Positions 25,201-37,940 are shown, counted from the stretch's first letter. The stretch is DNA of 64,000 bases from Anas platyrhynchos (GCF_047663525.1 NC_092589.1:26843001-26907000); one strand, 5' to 3'. Notes: generated from the letters alone by a model not told the origin. Numbers and translations are program-made.

Positions 25201-28099
25201 ACAAGTCTGTTTTGCTTTGTCTCATGTTTAAAAAGTTCCTCAGCAGAAAATAGGTAGTAATGAGAGAGGAAATGGGAAAAGGGGAGCTGCAGCAACCAAA
25301 AAGCTCACCTATTATAACACGAAGTGCACTCCTACTAGCTCAAGGAGGCAGAAAGTCTTCTGCCTTGCCTACCCTGCATGGACAAGCAGACAACTGAGAA
25401 CAGGCAGGGCAGACATTTCTACACATTTAGCCCATTAGGACAAGGAACAGGAGAATATGCTGGCACCGTGTGACCTCAGAGACATCACCAAAGGGAAAGG
25501 TGACACAAACATCCTGAAAGTTTGTCTCTGCATCCCAAGGTGGACCCACCTCCCCATCACAGCAGAGCACAAGGGCAGTGACACAGCCCCAGGTGCAGGA
25601 GCAGAGCAAACACGCTCATGGCAGCCTGCGCACAGGGGCACCAGGGAGCTGGGCAGGTGTTCCCCCACAGCTGGGGGCTAACAACAGCACCCCTGGGCTC
25701 CATAAGCCTTGCATGGGTGGTACACACCTGACAAGTATGCTGCACTTGGAGTGAGCTGTTCCACTGCTTTCTGCTCTGCTGGGGAGCCAAAACGTGACAG
25801 TACTCCCGTGAGATTGCTGTTCCTTGGTCATGTAGTCCAGAAATATTTTTCTTTTTTTTTTTCTCCAGAGGAATAAATGTGTTCTTTACATGCAAGTGAA
25901 AACAGTTAAAAACTTTCATGCATTCAGCTCTCTGTGCTCAAAGAGTGCCAATGGGAGAGGAGCTAGGTTCTCATTCTCTCTCCCCAGCCTTATCTGCTGC
26001 TTGATTACACCAAGAAGCCCTTTCATAAGACTCTAGTAGGATGCCAGTGCATGTAGCCCAGGCCACTGAAGTATCCCCCAGCCTCAGGAAAACCTGGCAA
26101 CCCACGATGTTTTAGCACAAGCTCGGAGCCAGTATACTACAGGACAGGGATAGCACTTCCCAGGGCAGGAAGCACTCCTGAAGCTGCTGAGAACCCACTG
26201 TTACCCTCATTGCTGTCCCACTCTTGATCACAGTGAGATAAACCTTTGTTTAAAGCCCAAACTCCCATGAGAAGCTGTCCAGGAGGCAGACCCTCCACCT
26301 CTCCTCCAGCAGCCATCTTGTCACCTCGTATCAAGCTGCAGCAGCCCATGTGGGCAGGAGGGCTGACCAGGCCCTGCTCCCTCCAGCAGCAGGCACCCTC
26401 TCCAGTTTCTCTGAACTTCACCTCTATTTGCTCTTGTTGTTAGCTCCTAAGCAGGAACAAAACAGCAGAAGCGCCGTTTAGTCAGTTTTGGTATTGCACA
26501 ACTGAAAGAAAATAGGAAAGCACCCGCAGGAACTGAGCCAAGTCAATAATGGAGACAGATTAAGCAATACGTGCACCTGGCTGTCAGAAGTGCAAGATAC
26601 TCTCTCTTTAGTAATTACAGAGCAATTATGAAGTTAACAGCAACTCCAATAAGGACATATATTTCACAATACAATTTTGTTCACAATCCATCAGGAACAG
26701 TCACTCCAAGGAGATACAGCTCTGAAACTAAACTGTCCTCATCCCTGCAGGCATAATCCTCTAAACACCAGTCTTTGGTGGGGTAGGATCTTGCACTAGG
26801 TCATAATTAAGTGATTACTTATTAACAGGATGTAATTGAAGCTTTACTTCAATGTGACTTAAAAATCCCACTTTTAAGATAGGTAATAAAAACCATGATA
26901 AAATGTAGAGCTTGGGTATTGGGTTTTAGAAAGCGCAGTAAGCCTGTCATTCTGCAAATCCAACAACAGATTGTAGCTGGGTTTCAAGACATCTGAACAC
27001 ACAGAAGCCTGTTCTGGATGTTGAGGATGAAAAGCTTCATATTTGTGCCCTCTTTGTAGTGGTAAAGTGGGATGATCTCAGTCTACCCACTCTATCCAAA
27101 GAGTGAACAGGGCACGAACTACAACAAGGGCCAGAACAGATCGATGCCTGAATTTAAGATACTAAATCAAACTCAGGTCTGCTGAGGTCCATAACATCTG
27201 ACTTGCACTGACATTCATCTTGGCTTCAAACTATCGATTTCATGCCTGGTCTAAGAGAAGAAGCAGCCTGCCTTGTTCTCCACACCACACAGCAGCACGG
27301 AGCACAGGCCTTCTGCTGTGGCACAGCACTGCCATGGCTCACAGCCAGCAGCACCGAGCATTGCCTCATCACCGTTTGCCTACGGGGACCAGAGGTTACG
27401 GAGCAAGTGACTCAGGTTGGCTGCTCCAGCACCCAGCCTGACCTCCTGCCTGACACAGGCTGCCCCAGCACACGCAGCAGAGCCTGCGGGGACGCCCCTC
27501 GGTACTGAGGAACCACTTCCCAGCACTGCAGGTGGCTATCAGCCGTCCTTCCCACTGCCATACACCCACTGAGGCAGGAGGTGACATTTTAGCAGACACT
27601 CTGCTCCCCCCACCTTGCTCCGCCTCTGCAGTGCACTGTGGACAAGCCCGTCCCCACAGCCACAAAACAAAGGGCAGCCCAGCCACACGGCCACGAAAAA
27701 ATCATTCAAACCCACGAGAGGGGAAGAGAGCGTGCACAACACGGATGACACTGGGTGAAGCAGTGCTGCAAGCAGTGCTGCCAGCATGTGCTTAAAACCC
27801 ACTAATTGTCTTCTCTAAGGGACTTTCTGTGCAAGAGCAGCCAGCCAGGAAGCCTTCCATCAAGCCTAGCATTAATCTCCTCACTGTCTCTTTCTCATAT
27901 CTCCTTTCAGGCTTTATTTCATTCAAGTAGTGAAACCTGTTGTGGTTTACTTTGATAAAGGTAGAGTCAGCCACTCAGTGTTTTCAGGCAGCAGGGATGT
28001 TTTACTATCTCTTGCTGCATCTCCAGCACAGCTGAAAAGGTGCTATTGTGGTTTGACAGCCAAGGTGATATATGATTCTATCAAGAGGTAACCAAATAG
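22291..28099. other. Gene-free unique sequence
   Basis: No gene, RNA or mobile element is recognised. Frames up to 177 codons (22698-23222, 24622-25155) lack motifs and overlap other frames. The DNA is moderately GC-rich to about 26.4 kb and more AT-rich after that. Confidence 0.7.
26795..26890. promoter_or_regulatory. AT-rich block containing a 17-mer repeated at 36138
   Basis: The word AAGTGATTACTTATTAA occurs at 26809-26825 and again, exact and in the same orientation, at 36138-36154. The following bases remain loosely similar. The surroundings hold ATAATTAAG and TGTAATTG, homeodomain-type words. It may be a decayed ancient repeat or a shared binding-site arrangement. Confidence 0.3.
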
Positions 28100-28190
28100 C
28101 TAAGTGCTCTATAAGTATTAAATAATTAATTATCAGAACCCCTGGCAGAAAGATAACCAAGGATTATCCCCACTCTCCAGACGAGAAGAA
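28100..28190 (+). mobile_element. Probable MIR/CORE-SINE relic, central part
   Basis: The order of words follows the MIR consensus as I know it: CTAAGTGCTCTATAAGTATTAA corresponds to the 'ctaagcgctttacatgtatt' part, then an AT-rich ATTAATTAT, then GGATTATCCCCACTCTCCAG corresponding to 'ttattatccccattttacag', then ACGAGAAG for 'atgaggaaa'. Divergence is high, as expected of a very old amniote SINE. A chance match cannot be excluded without a profile search. Confidence 0.5.
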
Positions 28191-31100
28191 TGTTTTTGTA
28201 ACAAGACATGGTAATAAGAGCAACCCAAAGTTCACTGTGAGCGAGCAAACCTGAGCACAGCCACTGAAAGTCAAAGATTTGTTCCAGGCAGCACATTCAC
28301 CACCAGCACAGTTAATGAATGCCCTAATGAACAATGAACTGGTAGAGATGGTGTCTCCGCTTCCCAAAGACACATAAGAGTAGGTGTGACCTGCCACATC
28401 AGTGCATACAGCTGATGAGGCCATGGCAAGCTCTCACTTCTCTGCTTTTTCCTCTTCATCCCCCATGGCCATCAAGCATCATTAAGGTCTCCTTCATTTC
28501 AAGTTATTTATGGGATAAAAATTTAGCAGCTGGAGGTAAGACAATGGTTACATATACATATGTACACATGTATAGGCATACAATCACCACTAATGGTCTT
28601 CACAAATTTAGCAGAGGTCACAAAACTTATCACTATAATAGGAGGAAAAGGTACCAAGGTGTTATGTCATCTTTTTGTTATGCTTCATCTAGGCTTAGAT
28701 TGTATCTCTGGGGCAAGAACTACATCCTTTACACATTTCTCTGATGTGCTTTTGAGATTAGAGGCACCAAGTAGAAATAACTCAAGTCTCTCCAAGAAGA
28801 GCACGCTACATTTTTGTGTTTTATGTTGGGTCCCTGGCAGTGAGAAGCTTTAAAAGCAAAGAACTAGAAGGACGAGCCATTCATCACCTTTAAACGGCAA
28901 TGCTTCAGTGCATTTTGTATGCTGTGCCATTCCCTTAGAAGGAACTACTCACTGCAAGGGCAGCAGCACAGCACGGATCAGACCCGAGCAGGATGACATG
29001 GAGGAGAGCTCAGCCATCCGACCACTTCCCCCAGGACCACCACCACCCACTGCTGATGCCCAGACACAGCTCCACAGCCAGATTCTGCTGGCCAAGCAGC
29101 TGAGCACATGGCAGTTGTGCAACCTTCAGGAAGCTCAAAGGTCTCCAAACAGACAGGCTAGCACACCGTGCTTCTGTCTCGCCCCCCCGGTGTACTTACC
29201 TCCCAACAAGTCCTCTTCCCCTTACCAGCTTTATAAGTTAAAGGTTAACTTTTTCCTCTTGCCTGGTCTAGACTCACTGACACTTCCTTTTCCTCATTCC
29301 ATTATGATACTTTCTCGCAGTCACTTTTTGACACTCACTGTGACTGTTTAAAAACACAGTCTGTACAGATCCTTCCACCTCCCCACCCCATCCTAACCTC
29401 AGCCCTGCCCCAGCTGCCCTTTCCATCCAAGACTAGGAGGAGACCTAAGACCTCCTTCAGTGCTCTCTTCAACTCTTTTCTATCCATCCATCTCTTTCCC
29501 TTTCTCCTCTTACAGGCTGATCCACAGTGGCCTTGAAACACACTTGAAAAGACCCTAAGTAAAGATCTTGCTTGCTGAAGGTACTTGGCAGTGCTGGTTT
29601 TGCCTGAGTCACTGCTCTGCTTAGGAGCAGATGCCCTCCATAACTCCCTCCTTTCAGACAGCTCCCAATGTGAACAGTTGTAGATATCTCCTGGCTTTGG
29701 GAGGCTGATGTATAACTTATCCTAGCTCCTGCATCTGCCTTGCTCCAGAAAAAAAACAAAAAACTAAAAGCACACCTCAGTCACATACCCTGTAGCACTA
29801 TCTCAAATATGCTACTTTGAAGGCCTTGTACCCAATAGTTTCTTACTCAAAGAGTAGAGAAACAAGTAAGAAAATTAGCATCCATACCTGCAAGGAGAAA
29901 AAAACTTCCATACCTAACAGCGGCAAAGAAAAAGCTTGCCTTGGGCATTGGCCTTTTTATAGGCAATTCAACCAAACAAGTTGCAGCTGCCCTGACGATG
30001 TCTCCGCATCTTCTGGAGTGCCCCACCGGTGCTATCTGCCCAGGCCAATACAACTCATCCTGCTTTGATATGGACAGCCAAGATGGGGCTCTTGGTGTGG
30101 CCAGCAAGCCCTTAAGGGTCACAAGGGGAGCACACCCTTACATCATGGTGGCACCTCATCCAGCCTTGGTCAGGGCACACCTGCAGATCAGCTCCACAGG
30201 GCCCCGATGCCACCTCTTCCAAGTGGGCGTCATTCATTTCCTCTTCACGTAGCATTTAAAGGCGGTGTTTGTCTTGTCATATCTTGCAGCAGTTTCTCGG
30301 TGGCAGGTTGCCGAGGATGATGCTGGGAAGTTTATTTCACCCGTTTGTTAAAGCGGATGACAGGTTTTTGGATGAGCCCACTGTGGTTTGCAGGAGCAGA
30401 AAGGAAAAAACAAGTTGGTCCAAAGTAGAGGGAAGGAGATACAGGCGGGGAACATTTCTGTGGCACCTGGACCTGCACCAGGAAGGATTTGCTCCTTTGT
30501 GTGAGCACAGCTCCCATCATCAATAGCTTTGACACTGTTACCTCCCACTTTGACAGCATTGGCTTGCACACCGAAATGATCTGCAGACCCTGTGCACATA
30601 ACTGCCTGGAAATCTGTCTTCATATCATGATGCAAACTGCCAGAACTTGGCTTTTTTTCCATTAGTTTGTTTTCTTTTAATATGATAGCATTGCTTAATG
30701 GAAGTTGTGGGGGTTTAGGTTAACTTGGGTGTCTCCTGTTGAAAGAGGAAAGACGTATCCAGTGGCACTGATGAAATCTGCTCTGGAGCAAACTCAGGCG
30801 TTAACAGGGTAGGGCTGATGTCTCCTGGCACTGCAAGGGCCCAAGACGCTCACAGGATGCAGAGCTTATTTACAGTGCTCTGGCCTCCCCAGATGCTCTG
30901 GGGAGGGAATTTTTGCTGCTTGCACATCACCCCTGCACCGGCTCCAGAAGGGGTGGACTCCCCCATCCTTCCTCCTTCTCCCCCTGACCTGGAGCTCGTG
31001 TTAGCCTACTGCACCCACTGCTTGTCGCTCCATTTGCAAAAATTGTAAAAAAAATACAGTTTGGATTCATCTAGAAGGCTTAGTCTGACTGGAAGTCAGG

Positions 31101-32229
31101 TGGAGGTGGGGACTGGGAAAGGAGATGAAAATACCAAGTGGTGGAGGAAGCCTTAGGGAATATTGTGGAGGAACTGGGCTCGATTCAGTGGGGTTGTAGC
31201 AAATAAGGGACACATCTGTAGGAAATTGTGCTCTTTAAATTCCGTAGCTCATGGAATGAACTGCTCTTGAAATCTAGGCGTGTTGTGTTCTCAGCTATGC
31301 AAACGCACTGGATGAATCCAGCTACTTCCCACCACTGTGTAAATGGGATTTATCGTGTAAACTCCTCTCTCCACTTAAAACAACCAGTCCCTGACTCTGA
31401 ACAAGAGGCCAAACCACAGATCCAAAATACCCTAAATCTGAGGAAATTGAAATCTGTGACCGGGGCCTCCTGTAAACAATGCAAACATCAGCATTTCAGC
31501 CAGCCAGCTGCAGACACCAGATGAAGATGATTTCCCAAGGCAGCAGGCTGCCCGGATGGCAGTGGGGTGCACGTACAGTCCTGCTCTCACGTCCCACATC
31601 GAACCCATGGTCTGTGCACTGGCAGGGTGCTGCATCCCCTTGCACCTCTGTCCTGCCTTTCCCTCACTGCACAGAAAAGGATTGGCAGGGCTTGCAGGGG
31701 AACGGGCTTTAGTGTGTGTGTGTGGTGGGTGGTCAAGGAGAATGACAAAAATGTAGCAGGTATATGAATTTAAAGCCTGAAAAAACATTGTCTTGGCACT
31801 TACGGTTAAGGGCTCGGTGCACGTGAGCAGCTCATTCATTGCTCCCTGTCCCCCACCACGGTGTGAGCTGCCGGGCCAGGCGGCTGCCAACAGCAGAGGC
31901 AGGCTGCGTGTGGGACAAGGCTGTGGGGCAGGGCAGGGAGGGCTGCCTGCTGCTGGAAAACCTGCCAGGAGGAGTAGCTCAGGATTTCCCTCAACTCATT
32001 GGCATCGCAGGGCAGGCATCCCTGATGCTCTACGTACTGCTCTCCTGCTGGTCCTAGCGGAGCCAAGAAAAAGCACGCAGCTTCTTTTAAATCCCAGGGG
32101 AGCAGCGTGGTGCTGTGCCGTTTTGCAATACTCCATCAACGGGAAAACACCCTGGCAGCAGTGCAAACAGCCACCAGGAGCCAATTTCCTGCTTTCTGCG
32201 GTGCGAGGAGGGTGTGAGCAGGTGTGAAC
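28191..32229. other. Gene-free unique sequence
   Basis: No gene is recognised. Several frames of about 100-150 codons (28415-28744, 28908-29351, 31432-31890 minus) have no motif. A strong acceptor-like pyrimidine tract ends at 29515, followed by stop codons in all frames. A short (GT)n run is at 31712-31724. Confidence 0.7.
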
Positions 32230-32690
32230 AGCTGCGGGCACCGGGGTGCATCGCACGCGGGGCACCGCGAAGCTGTGCGGCGTGTGGGGCCGTGAGATCT
32301 CTGCCTCCGCCTCTTCATCCCCGTATTGGCTTCCTCAAACAGAGCTGCAGCGCTGGCACTCTGCTCCCCCCGGCCAGGCGGGGATGGACGGCCCATGGCC
32401 AAGCGTTGGGCAGGTTACGGTGAATTTACCGCACTTCTCAAACACCGTCTCCTCGGCGAGCTCTCTGCAGAGACGGGCCTACAGTTCCTCTGCGTTTTCC
32501 TCTCTGCACCAACCAATTTGCGACGTGAGAAAGATGAGATCTTAAAAACGGACGATTAGCACCCTTACTAATTACCCAGACTAAGCATCTCAATTAGAGG
32601 AGCGCCTGAGGGGGCCTTTATGGAGCTGCGCTGAGCTCCGTGGGACGCCGCTCCCCAGACATACACGTGTGCTCGTCCCCGGGGTTTGCT
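32230..32690. promoter_or_regulatory. CpG-rich block with CCAAT and homeodomain words
   Basis: About 23 CpG lie in 32232-32480 and about 13 more up to 32690, near the count expected from composition in the first part. CCAAT is at 32513-32517 beside GCGACGTGAG. The AT-rich insert 32540-32605 carries CTAATTACC and CAATTAGAG. This mix of CpG-rich sequence and homeodomain words resembles a developmental regulatory island. No recognised gene starts here. Confidence 0.38.
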
Positions 32691-35644
32691 CTCACCCTGC
32701 AGCCCTACACAGTGTTTTCCCTTACGTAAAACAGCCTTGGTATGATGGTGGCAAATACGAAAAGGAGATTGTCTGAGTCTGCAGAGCTGAGCGGGGGAAA
32801 CTGCAAATCATCCTGTTCTTCATGAACTAAACTGGGGTGGCGTGATAGCCCAGGTATTGTCAGCAGAGCATCTACAGGTAAAGTGAGTGGGATTACAGCA
32901 AATTTGGGAGTATCAGCTGCGGGAAAAGAGCTAGCAAGAATGCAAAGGAATAAGGCTTTAGTACGAGAGGAGATTGGAAAGACTGCAAGTGTGTTTGAAC
33001 TCAAGGAAGTAACAAAATATTAATGAATCAGCACCAGGCAGCAACTGAGAAATCCATTATTTATAGGGAAGATAAATAATTATACATGCAAGGTCAAAGA
33101 AGACATTTGCACTGAAAGTTTCTTAAGAGACAGGAGAGCAGAGAGTAATTGACTGTCTAGACATGGCCCCGGCTCGCAGGCCGAAACGCTGTGATTCAGC
33201 TGAGCAGGAACAACTCGGCCGTGTTGGCTGAACACGGCCAGCTCGTGGGGGGAGCTCAAAGCTGGCAGCAGGGGGATGCACGGCCACGAAGGAGGTGGTC
33301 TCAGTGGCACCAGGGTCCAAACTGGGCACCAGCCAGAGCACCTGATGTCTGAAACCCTTCTGAAGGCATCAGGCAGGCTCCCACACCAAGGACAGGACTT
33401 GGTTTCAGAAAACCTAGGGCAGGCTACATTTGCTGCATGGCTTTGCTTTGATTTGATTTCCTAATAAGCTCTGCTTTATCAGATATATCCTTGTGCTTGA
33501 CACCATGTGCTGCAGCCCAACCAGCAGAGACAAGATTTGGGTTTTGGGTGGCAGGGAAAGCTGGGGAAGCAACACAGGCCTGGATCAATATACAGCTTGC
33601 ATGGGGCAGCACGGATCCTCTGAATCACCCAATAGTGCCTGACAGAAGATGAAGCTGCCCCCAAACTGGAGAGATTTAGCACTGTCAGTGCAAATATACC
33701 TAATAAGCATTCAGCAGCACAACCGAGCGGCGTGAGAGCAGACCACAGCCCCTTACGTAGCAGAAGAAATGTCTCTCCTCTGACAGGCTGACTTGCTAAG
33801 GTTGCTGAAAAACAGCTGATTAGCAATACCGTCAGCAGAACTGCCGTCGCTGGAGATGCTGAAGTGGCCATCCTTCTCTCCTCCGGCCACAAGCATAGGG
33901 GCTACCTCCGAGGGCTTGAGCAGAGCCCATGCTCTGCAGCAGCTGAAGGAGAGCTCTTCCTTCCTCTTCTCACACGCTCTCCCACAGGCACATTGAGCAA
34001 ACTACAAAAGCCCCTTGCTCGGGCCATTCCTCTCTGTGCTAAGCCTCATCAGTCTTTGAAAAGAAACACACACAAAAAGAGAAGCCCACTTCCCAAATTT
34101 CTGCAGAAAGCTTTAATGAGTGCTTGTTTTGCTTCTCACATGGGTATACATGCTCTCTGTGGAACTGGAGGGCATTTCCCCGCTGCACAAAACATTTCCT
34201 TTAAAGCCAGAGGCCTCGTAGTTATTGCAGCTCTCGCAGTTATGAAATACCACCTCTGCGGAGAGTGGAGGGGAGAAAAACATGATTACCAGGAATGAAA
34301 ACCAAGTAGGCACTGGCATTTCAGGTAAAAAGTCTGTTATTAGTGATGGTGTGCCAGCACAGTGGCCTCATAAGGACTGCGCAGATTTTCTTCACTCACA
34401 CTGGCCTGAAATATTGGAGGTGATTTGCCTGACATGTGGAAGTGGGTCAGATGCTCATCACTACCCTGTATTAGACACTCCAGGAGAACACAGCTGCCTC
34501 TGAGAAAGACGCTGTGCAGCACTGCTCGCTGTTGGGACTTACTGGATGGCCACACAGCGTTTTGTAACCCTCCAGCCTCCAGCCCCCTGGCGATGCTCAG
34601 CACACTGCTGCACACTGAAGCTCGTGGTGGCACACACGTCTTTATGCATGGCCCTGGGACTGTAAGTCCCGGGTTAATCGTGTGAAAGGCAAGAGAAGAC
34701 AAGGATATCAGATGGGACATGTTATACACGGGGAGACAACGAGCCTGGGGATGCCACGAGCACTCAGATATCGCAGAAAGCAATTTGCAGCCGTGATGAT
34801 GGGTGCAGTTAAAGGACTCAGCACAGAACGAATGCTGTTCTGGAAATGGATGGAGAAATCAGGACGAGGGAGCTCCTGCTGTGAGTCCCGCTGTGAAACA
34901 GGCTGCGAGATGCTGTTATGACAAGCGCAGTGTGTTGGCCATCACTACCAACCTTTCACACAGCTCATTAGAGAAAGGTCATGGGTTATTTTTACTCTAA
35001 TTCCCAAGGACACGCTCGGTTTGCTTCACGCACTTCCACACAGGATCACGATCCACACACCCAGATTTCCCCGCTCTTACAAGCACATCCATACACGGCG
35101 TACATTCATTCCTGCTCTTTGCTTGTAAAGCGACACACCAAGCCATAAAATGCCTTTTCAAGCTCCAGCTGTGACATTTTATGGAAGCATTTGAAAACTA
35201 TTACTTTCAGCGAATGCGCTGGGGTCTCTGGCGTACTAGCTTTGTTTTGAAGATTGATTTAGGACGAGACTCTCACCAGCCGGTACATCTGGGGCAGTGC
35301 TGTGCTCAGGAGCAGCAGCAGTGTCTGTGGAGGACAGCTGGATAGCACGGAGAGGCTCAGGCCACAATTAGGAAGCCCACCAGCCCAGGATGCTGACCCA
35401 GCGGACTTAACCCCCAAGCCAGCCCCATGGGACAGCTGCCCGTGCCAATATGATGACGGTGATCTTGGTAGGGCTTTGGTCTTCCACTCCCAACCTTGCC
35501 CTTTTTATTATTTCTCCTCCTTGTCACTTCAAGGACCATCACTGAACTGCTGGAGAAGGTCACCTCCTTGTAATATCATGGTATTTTCCTTGTGACAGTG
35601 ACTTCTGGGTCCTGCGTTTAGCACACTAACATCTGCTCCAGCAT
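32691..35644. other. Gene-free unique sequence
   Basis: No gene is recognised. It includes an AT-rich block at 33010-33110 with ATTATTTATAG, ATAATTATAC and the nuclear-receptor-like half-site CAAGGTCA at about 33090. Frames of 137-147 codons (33479-33892 minus, 33864-34298, 34340-34783 minus) have no motif. Confidence 0.65.
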
Positions 35645-35738
35645 AGTTTATCCCACTTATGGAGGAGACAAAAGGACAGTGACAGCAAGTGACTTACCCA
35701 AGGTCACACAGCAAAGCAGTGCCAGGTCTGGGGTGAGG
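35645..35738 (+). mobile_element. MIR/CORE-SINE relic, conserved core and 3' part
   Basis: The core word GTGACTTACCCAAGGTCACACAGC (35690-35712) matches the hallmark of MIR, 'gtaacttgcccaaggtcacacagc', with two or three changes. Before it, TTTATCCCACTTATGGAGGAGACA and AAAGGACAGTGACA align with 'tatccccattttacagatgaggaaactgaggc'. After it, AAGCAGTGCCAGGTCTGGGG aligns with 'agtaagtggcagagccggga'. The order is collinear and the copy is very diverged. MIR-type SINEs spread in early amniotes, so bird copies are fossils. Confidence 0.75.
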
Positions 35739-36109
35739 CACCCCGACATTTTGTGTCCTCTGCATGGCTTGTCAGGATGTTGCACATAAGCAGAGATTTT
35801 CCATGTCTGCCTTTTTGAGTTCCACCCACTTCAGGACTAAAAAAGGACTTTCTTAATTTAAGAAATGTGCACGTCTCATTGCATACCCTTCCCATAACAT
35901 AATAAATTGCCCTCTCATAAATAAAGAAGCCTACAGCTTGCCAAAGCAGTGTCCCCAACAACTGTGCTAGTGTTACGGTAAGTGACAACATTTTGGACTA
36001 TCGCTGGAGATGTGTGCACGTTGTTCGGAAAGATAATGGCACTTCTCATCTGGTTACACTTAATTCCAGCACTGCTTTCCTTCCCAGGCACCCTCCTTTC
36101 CTGTCGAAT

Positions 36110-36180
36110 GTTTGTCTAAACCTTCATTCAGCGGATGAAGTGATTACTTATTAATATGATACTAATTTATTGATTTCATC
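36110..36180. promoter_or_regulatory. AT-rich block, second copy of shared 17-mer
   Basis: AAGTGATTACTTATTAA at 36138-36154 is identical to 26809-26825. It is followed by TATGATACTAATTTATTG, loosely similar to the other copy's CAGGATGTAATTGAAG. A poly-T/CTTT repeat follows directly. Confidence 0.25.
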
Positions 36181-36204
36181 TTTTTTTTTTTTTCTTTCTT
36201 TCAT
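36181..36204. repeat. Poly-T followed by CTTT units
   Basis: Thirteen T, then about two CTTT units. Simple repeat. Confidence 0.88.
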
Positions 36205-36831
36205 TTCTGTATTTTCCTTCTCCAAAGCACTTCACTTAATATATTGCTATAAGGAAGCAAATATACTGGCCAGGAAGTTTCTGTCTGTGCATTTTGTTAA
36301 TGTGCTCTGAGAAAGGATCTTAGAAGGCCAGACACAGGTCACCTGTTCCCCAAATGATATCCTTCTCTCTCTTCCCAGCCTCCACAGACAATACAAAATA
36401 CCACTTGACACCTGCCAACCCAGAAATTATTCAGGTACAGAAACACAAGAGAAGAAAGCACTGCTCCTCAGTGTATCTAAAGCCTTTTCCGAAGACAAAA
36501 AGGTGTCATTTCACAGGTGGGAAGAGAGAAGCTGAAAAATAAAGGGGGGAAGGGGGTGTCTTCACACACTATGGAAATCACTGTGCAGTGTGTGCCCTGC
36601 TGCTGCCCCACACACTGCTGGGGCCTCTGGATTGGGTTTACATGGCAATGTGTTGGTAGCACTCATCTTTATACCCCAAAAGGTCCCAATCAGGGTATAC
36701 TGGGGACTTTATAAAGGCACAGGACAGATGACAGACACCCAATGATAAATGCTTTCCTCCTCAAACCCCAAAAGATAGCCCCAAGCTTGTGTTCTGCCAC
36801 ACCTACCTGTAAGATGAAGAAGGAGAGAATC

Positions 36832-36852
36832 ATTTATTTATTTATTTATTTG
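36832..36852. repeat. (ATTT)n microsatellite
   Basis: Five units in perfect register. Simple repeat. Confidence 0.92.
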
Positions 36853-36887
36853 CATTAAATGTATGAAATAGCGAAGACCCCTCTAAT

Positions 36888-36933
36888 ATTTCAAGGAGCA
36901 GAGAAACGTGGTCCGTAAGTGCTCCTTTGAAAT
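36888..36933. other. Hairpin with 13-base arms
   Basis: ATTTCAAGGAGCA at 36888-36900 pairs with TGCTCCTTTGAAAT at 36920-36933, giving 13 pairs with one bulged T and a 19-base loop. The stem is too short for a typical microRNA precursor. No transposon is recognised around it. Confidence 0.45.
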
Positions 36934-37940
36934 GCAACAGCTGCAGCACACGGCTTCGTGCTGCTCGCAGATGCCCAAAGTCCCTGTGATAGCATTGATC
37001 CAGACCAGCTAGATAGACAGAGGACCAGCTATGTCCTCGGACAGTGTGACTCAGCACGGCCATGGGGGTTTCCAGGAGCTGCACAGCCTTGCCTCAGCCT
37101 GCGAGGAGGGAGCAGAGGAGGTGGAGGAGGCTGCATGCCGCTCCCGGAGGCACAGGGCAGGCTGCACCGCGGCGTGGGACCCTGCTGGTCCCAGGCAGCC
37201 CCCCGGAGCAGTGAAGCAGGGCAGTAAAACTAACGATGAAGGAAAGCAGGGCAGGAAGGGGGTCCTGGGAAGCAGAGATCAAAGCCTTCCTCCATCTGCA
37301 GAGGAAGCTCTCCAGGGGAGACCCACAGCAAATTTAACCCTTCAGAAAATAGCCGGGTGCCTCTGCAGCGTAAGCACAGTTTGAGGGGGAAGGCCTGCCA
37401 GCTGGCCCCACAGCCAGCACCGGGAGGGACTGGGCTCAGGCACTTGTAGCACACTTCTTTTTTTGTTCCTTTAACTCATGCGGGGACGTCTGCTGATGGA
37501 GGCATGTGTCACCAGTAAGGCACGATGGCTGGCAGCCTGCACCAGCTGCTCAGACATGTGAGGCTTTTTTCAATCTTCCATCTCCATCCCTTGAAGAGGT
37601 ACGAGGGTCTCTCTCTTCCTACTGCCCGCTATTTCGCTCCTTCCCCAGGCACTCCCTGGAGGCCCCGTGTCTCAGATTTACTTCGTCTATTTCTTGAAGA
37701 AGAACAAGGGGCAGGTGGCGCCTGCAGAAGCTGAAAGAGATGAGGGACATACCTAGCACATGCCACAAAAACAGAGGTGAAATCTCCAGAGCTGCCTGCT
37801 CCTCTGGAACCCCAAGCAGCTTGCCACTTTCCTCCTCTTGACGCATTTATTTTTGCAAGCTCAAAGAATAAAGTATTGGATGTTACACAGCAGCTGCCCC
37901 AGGAAATAATTCACTCATTCCATTGCTACAGACTTCAAGG

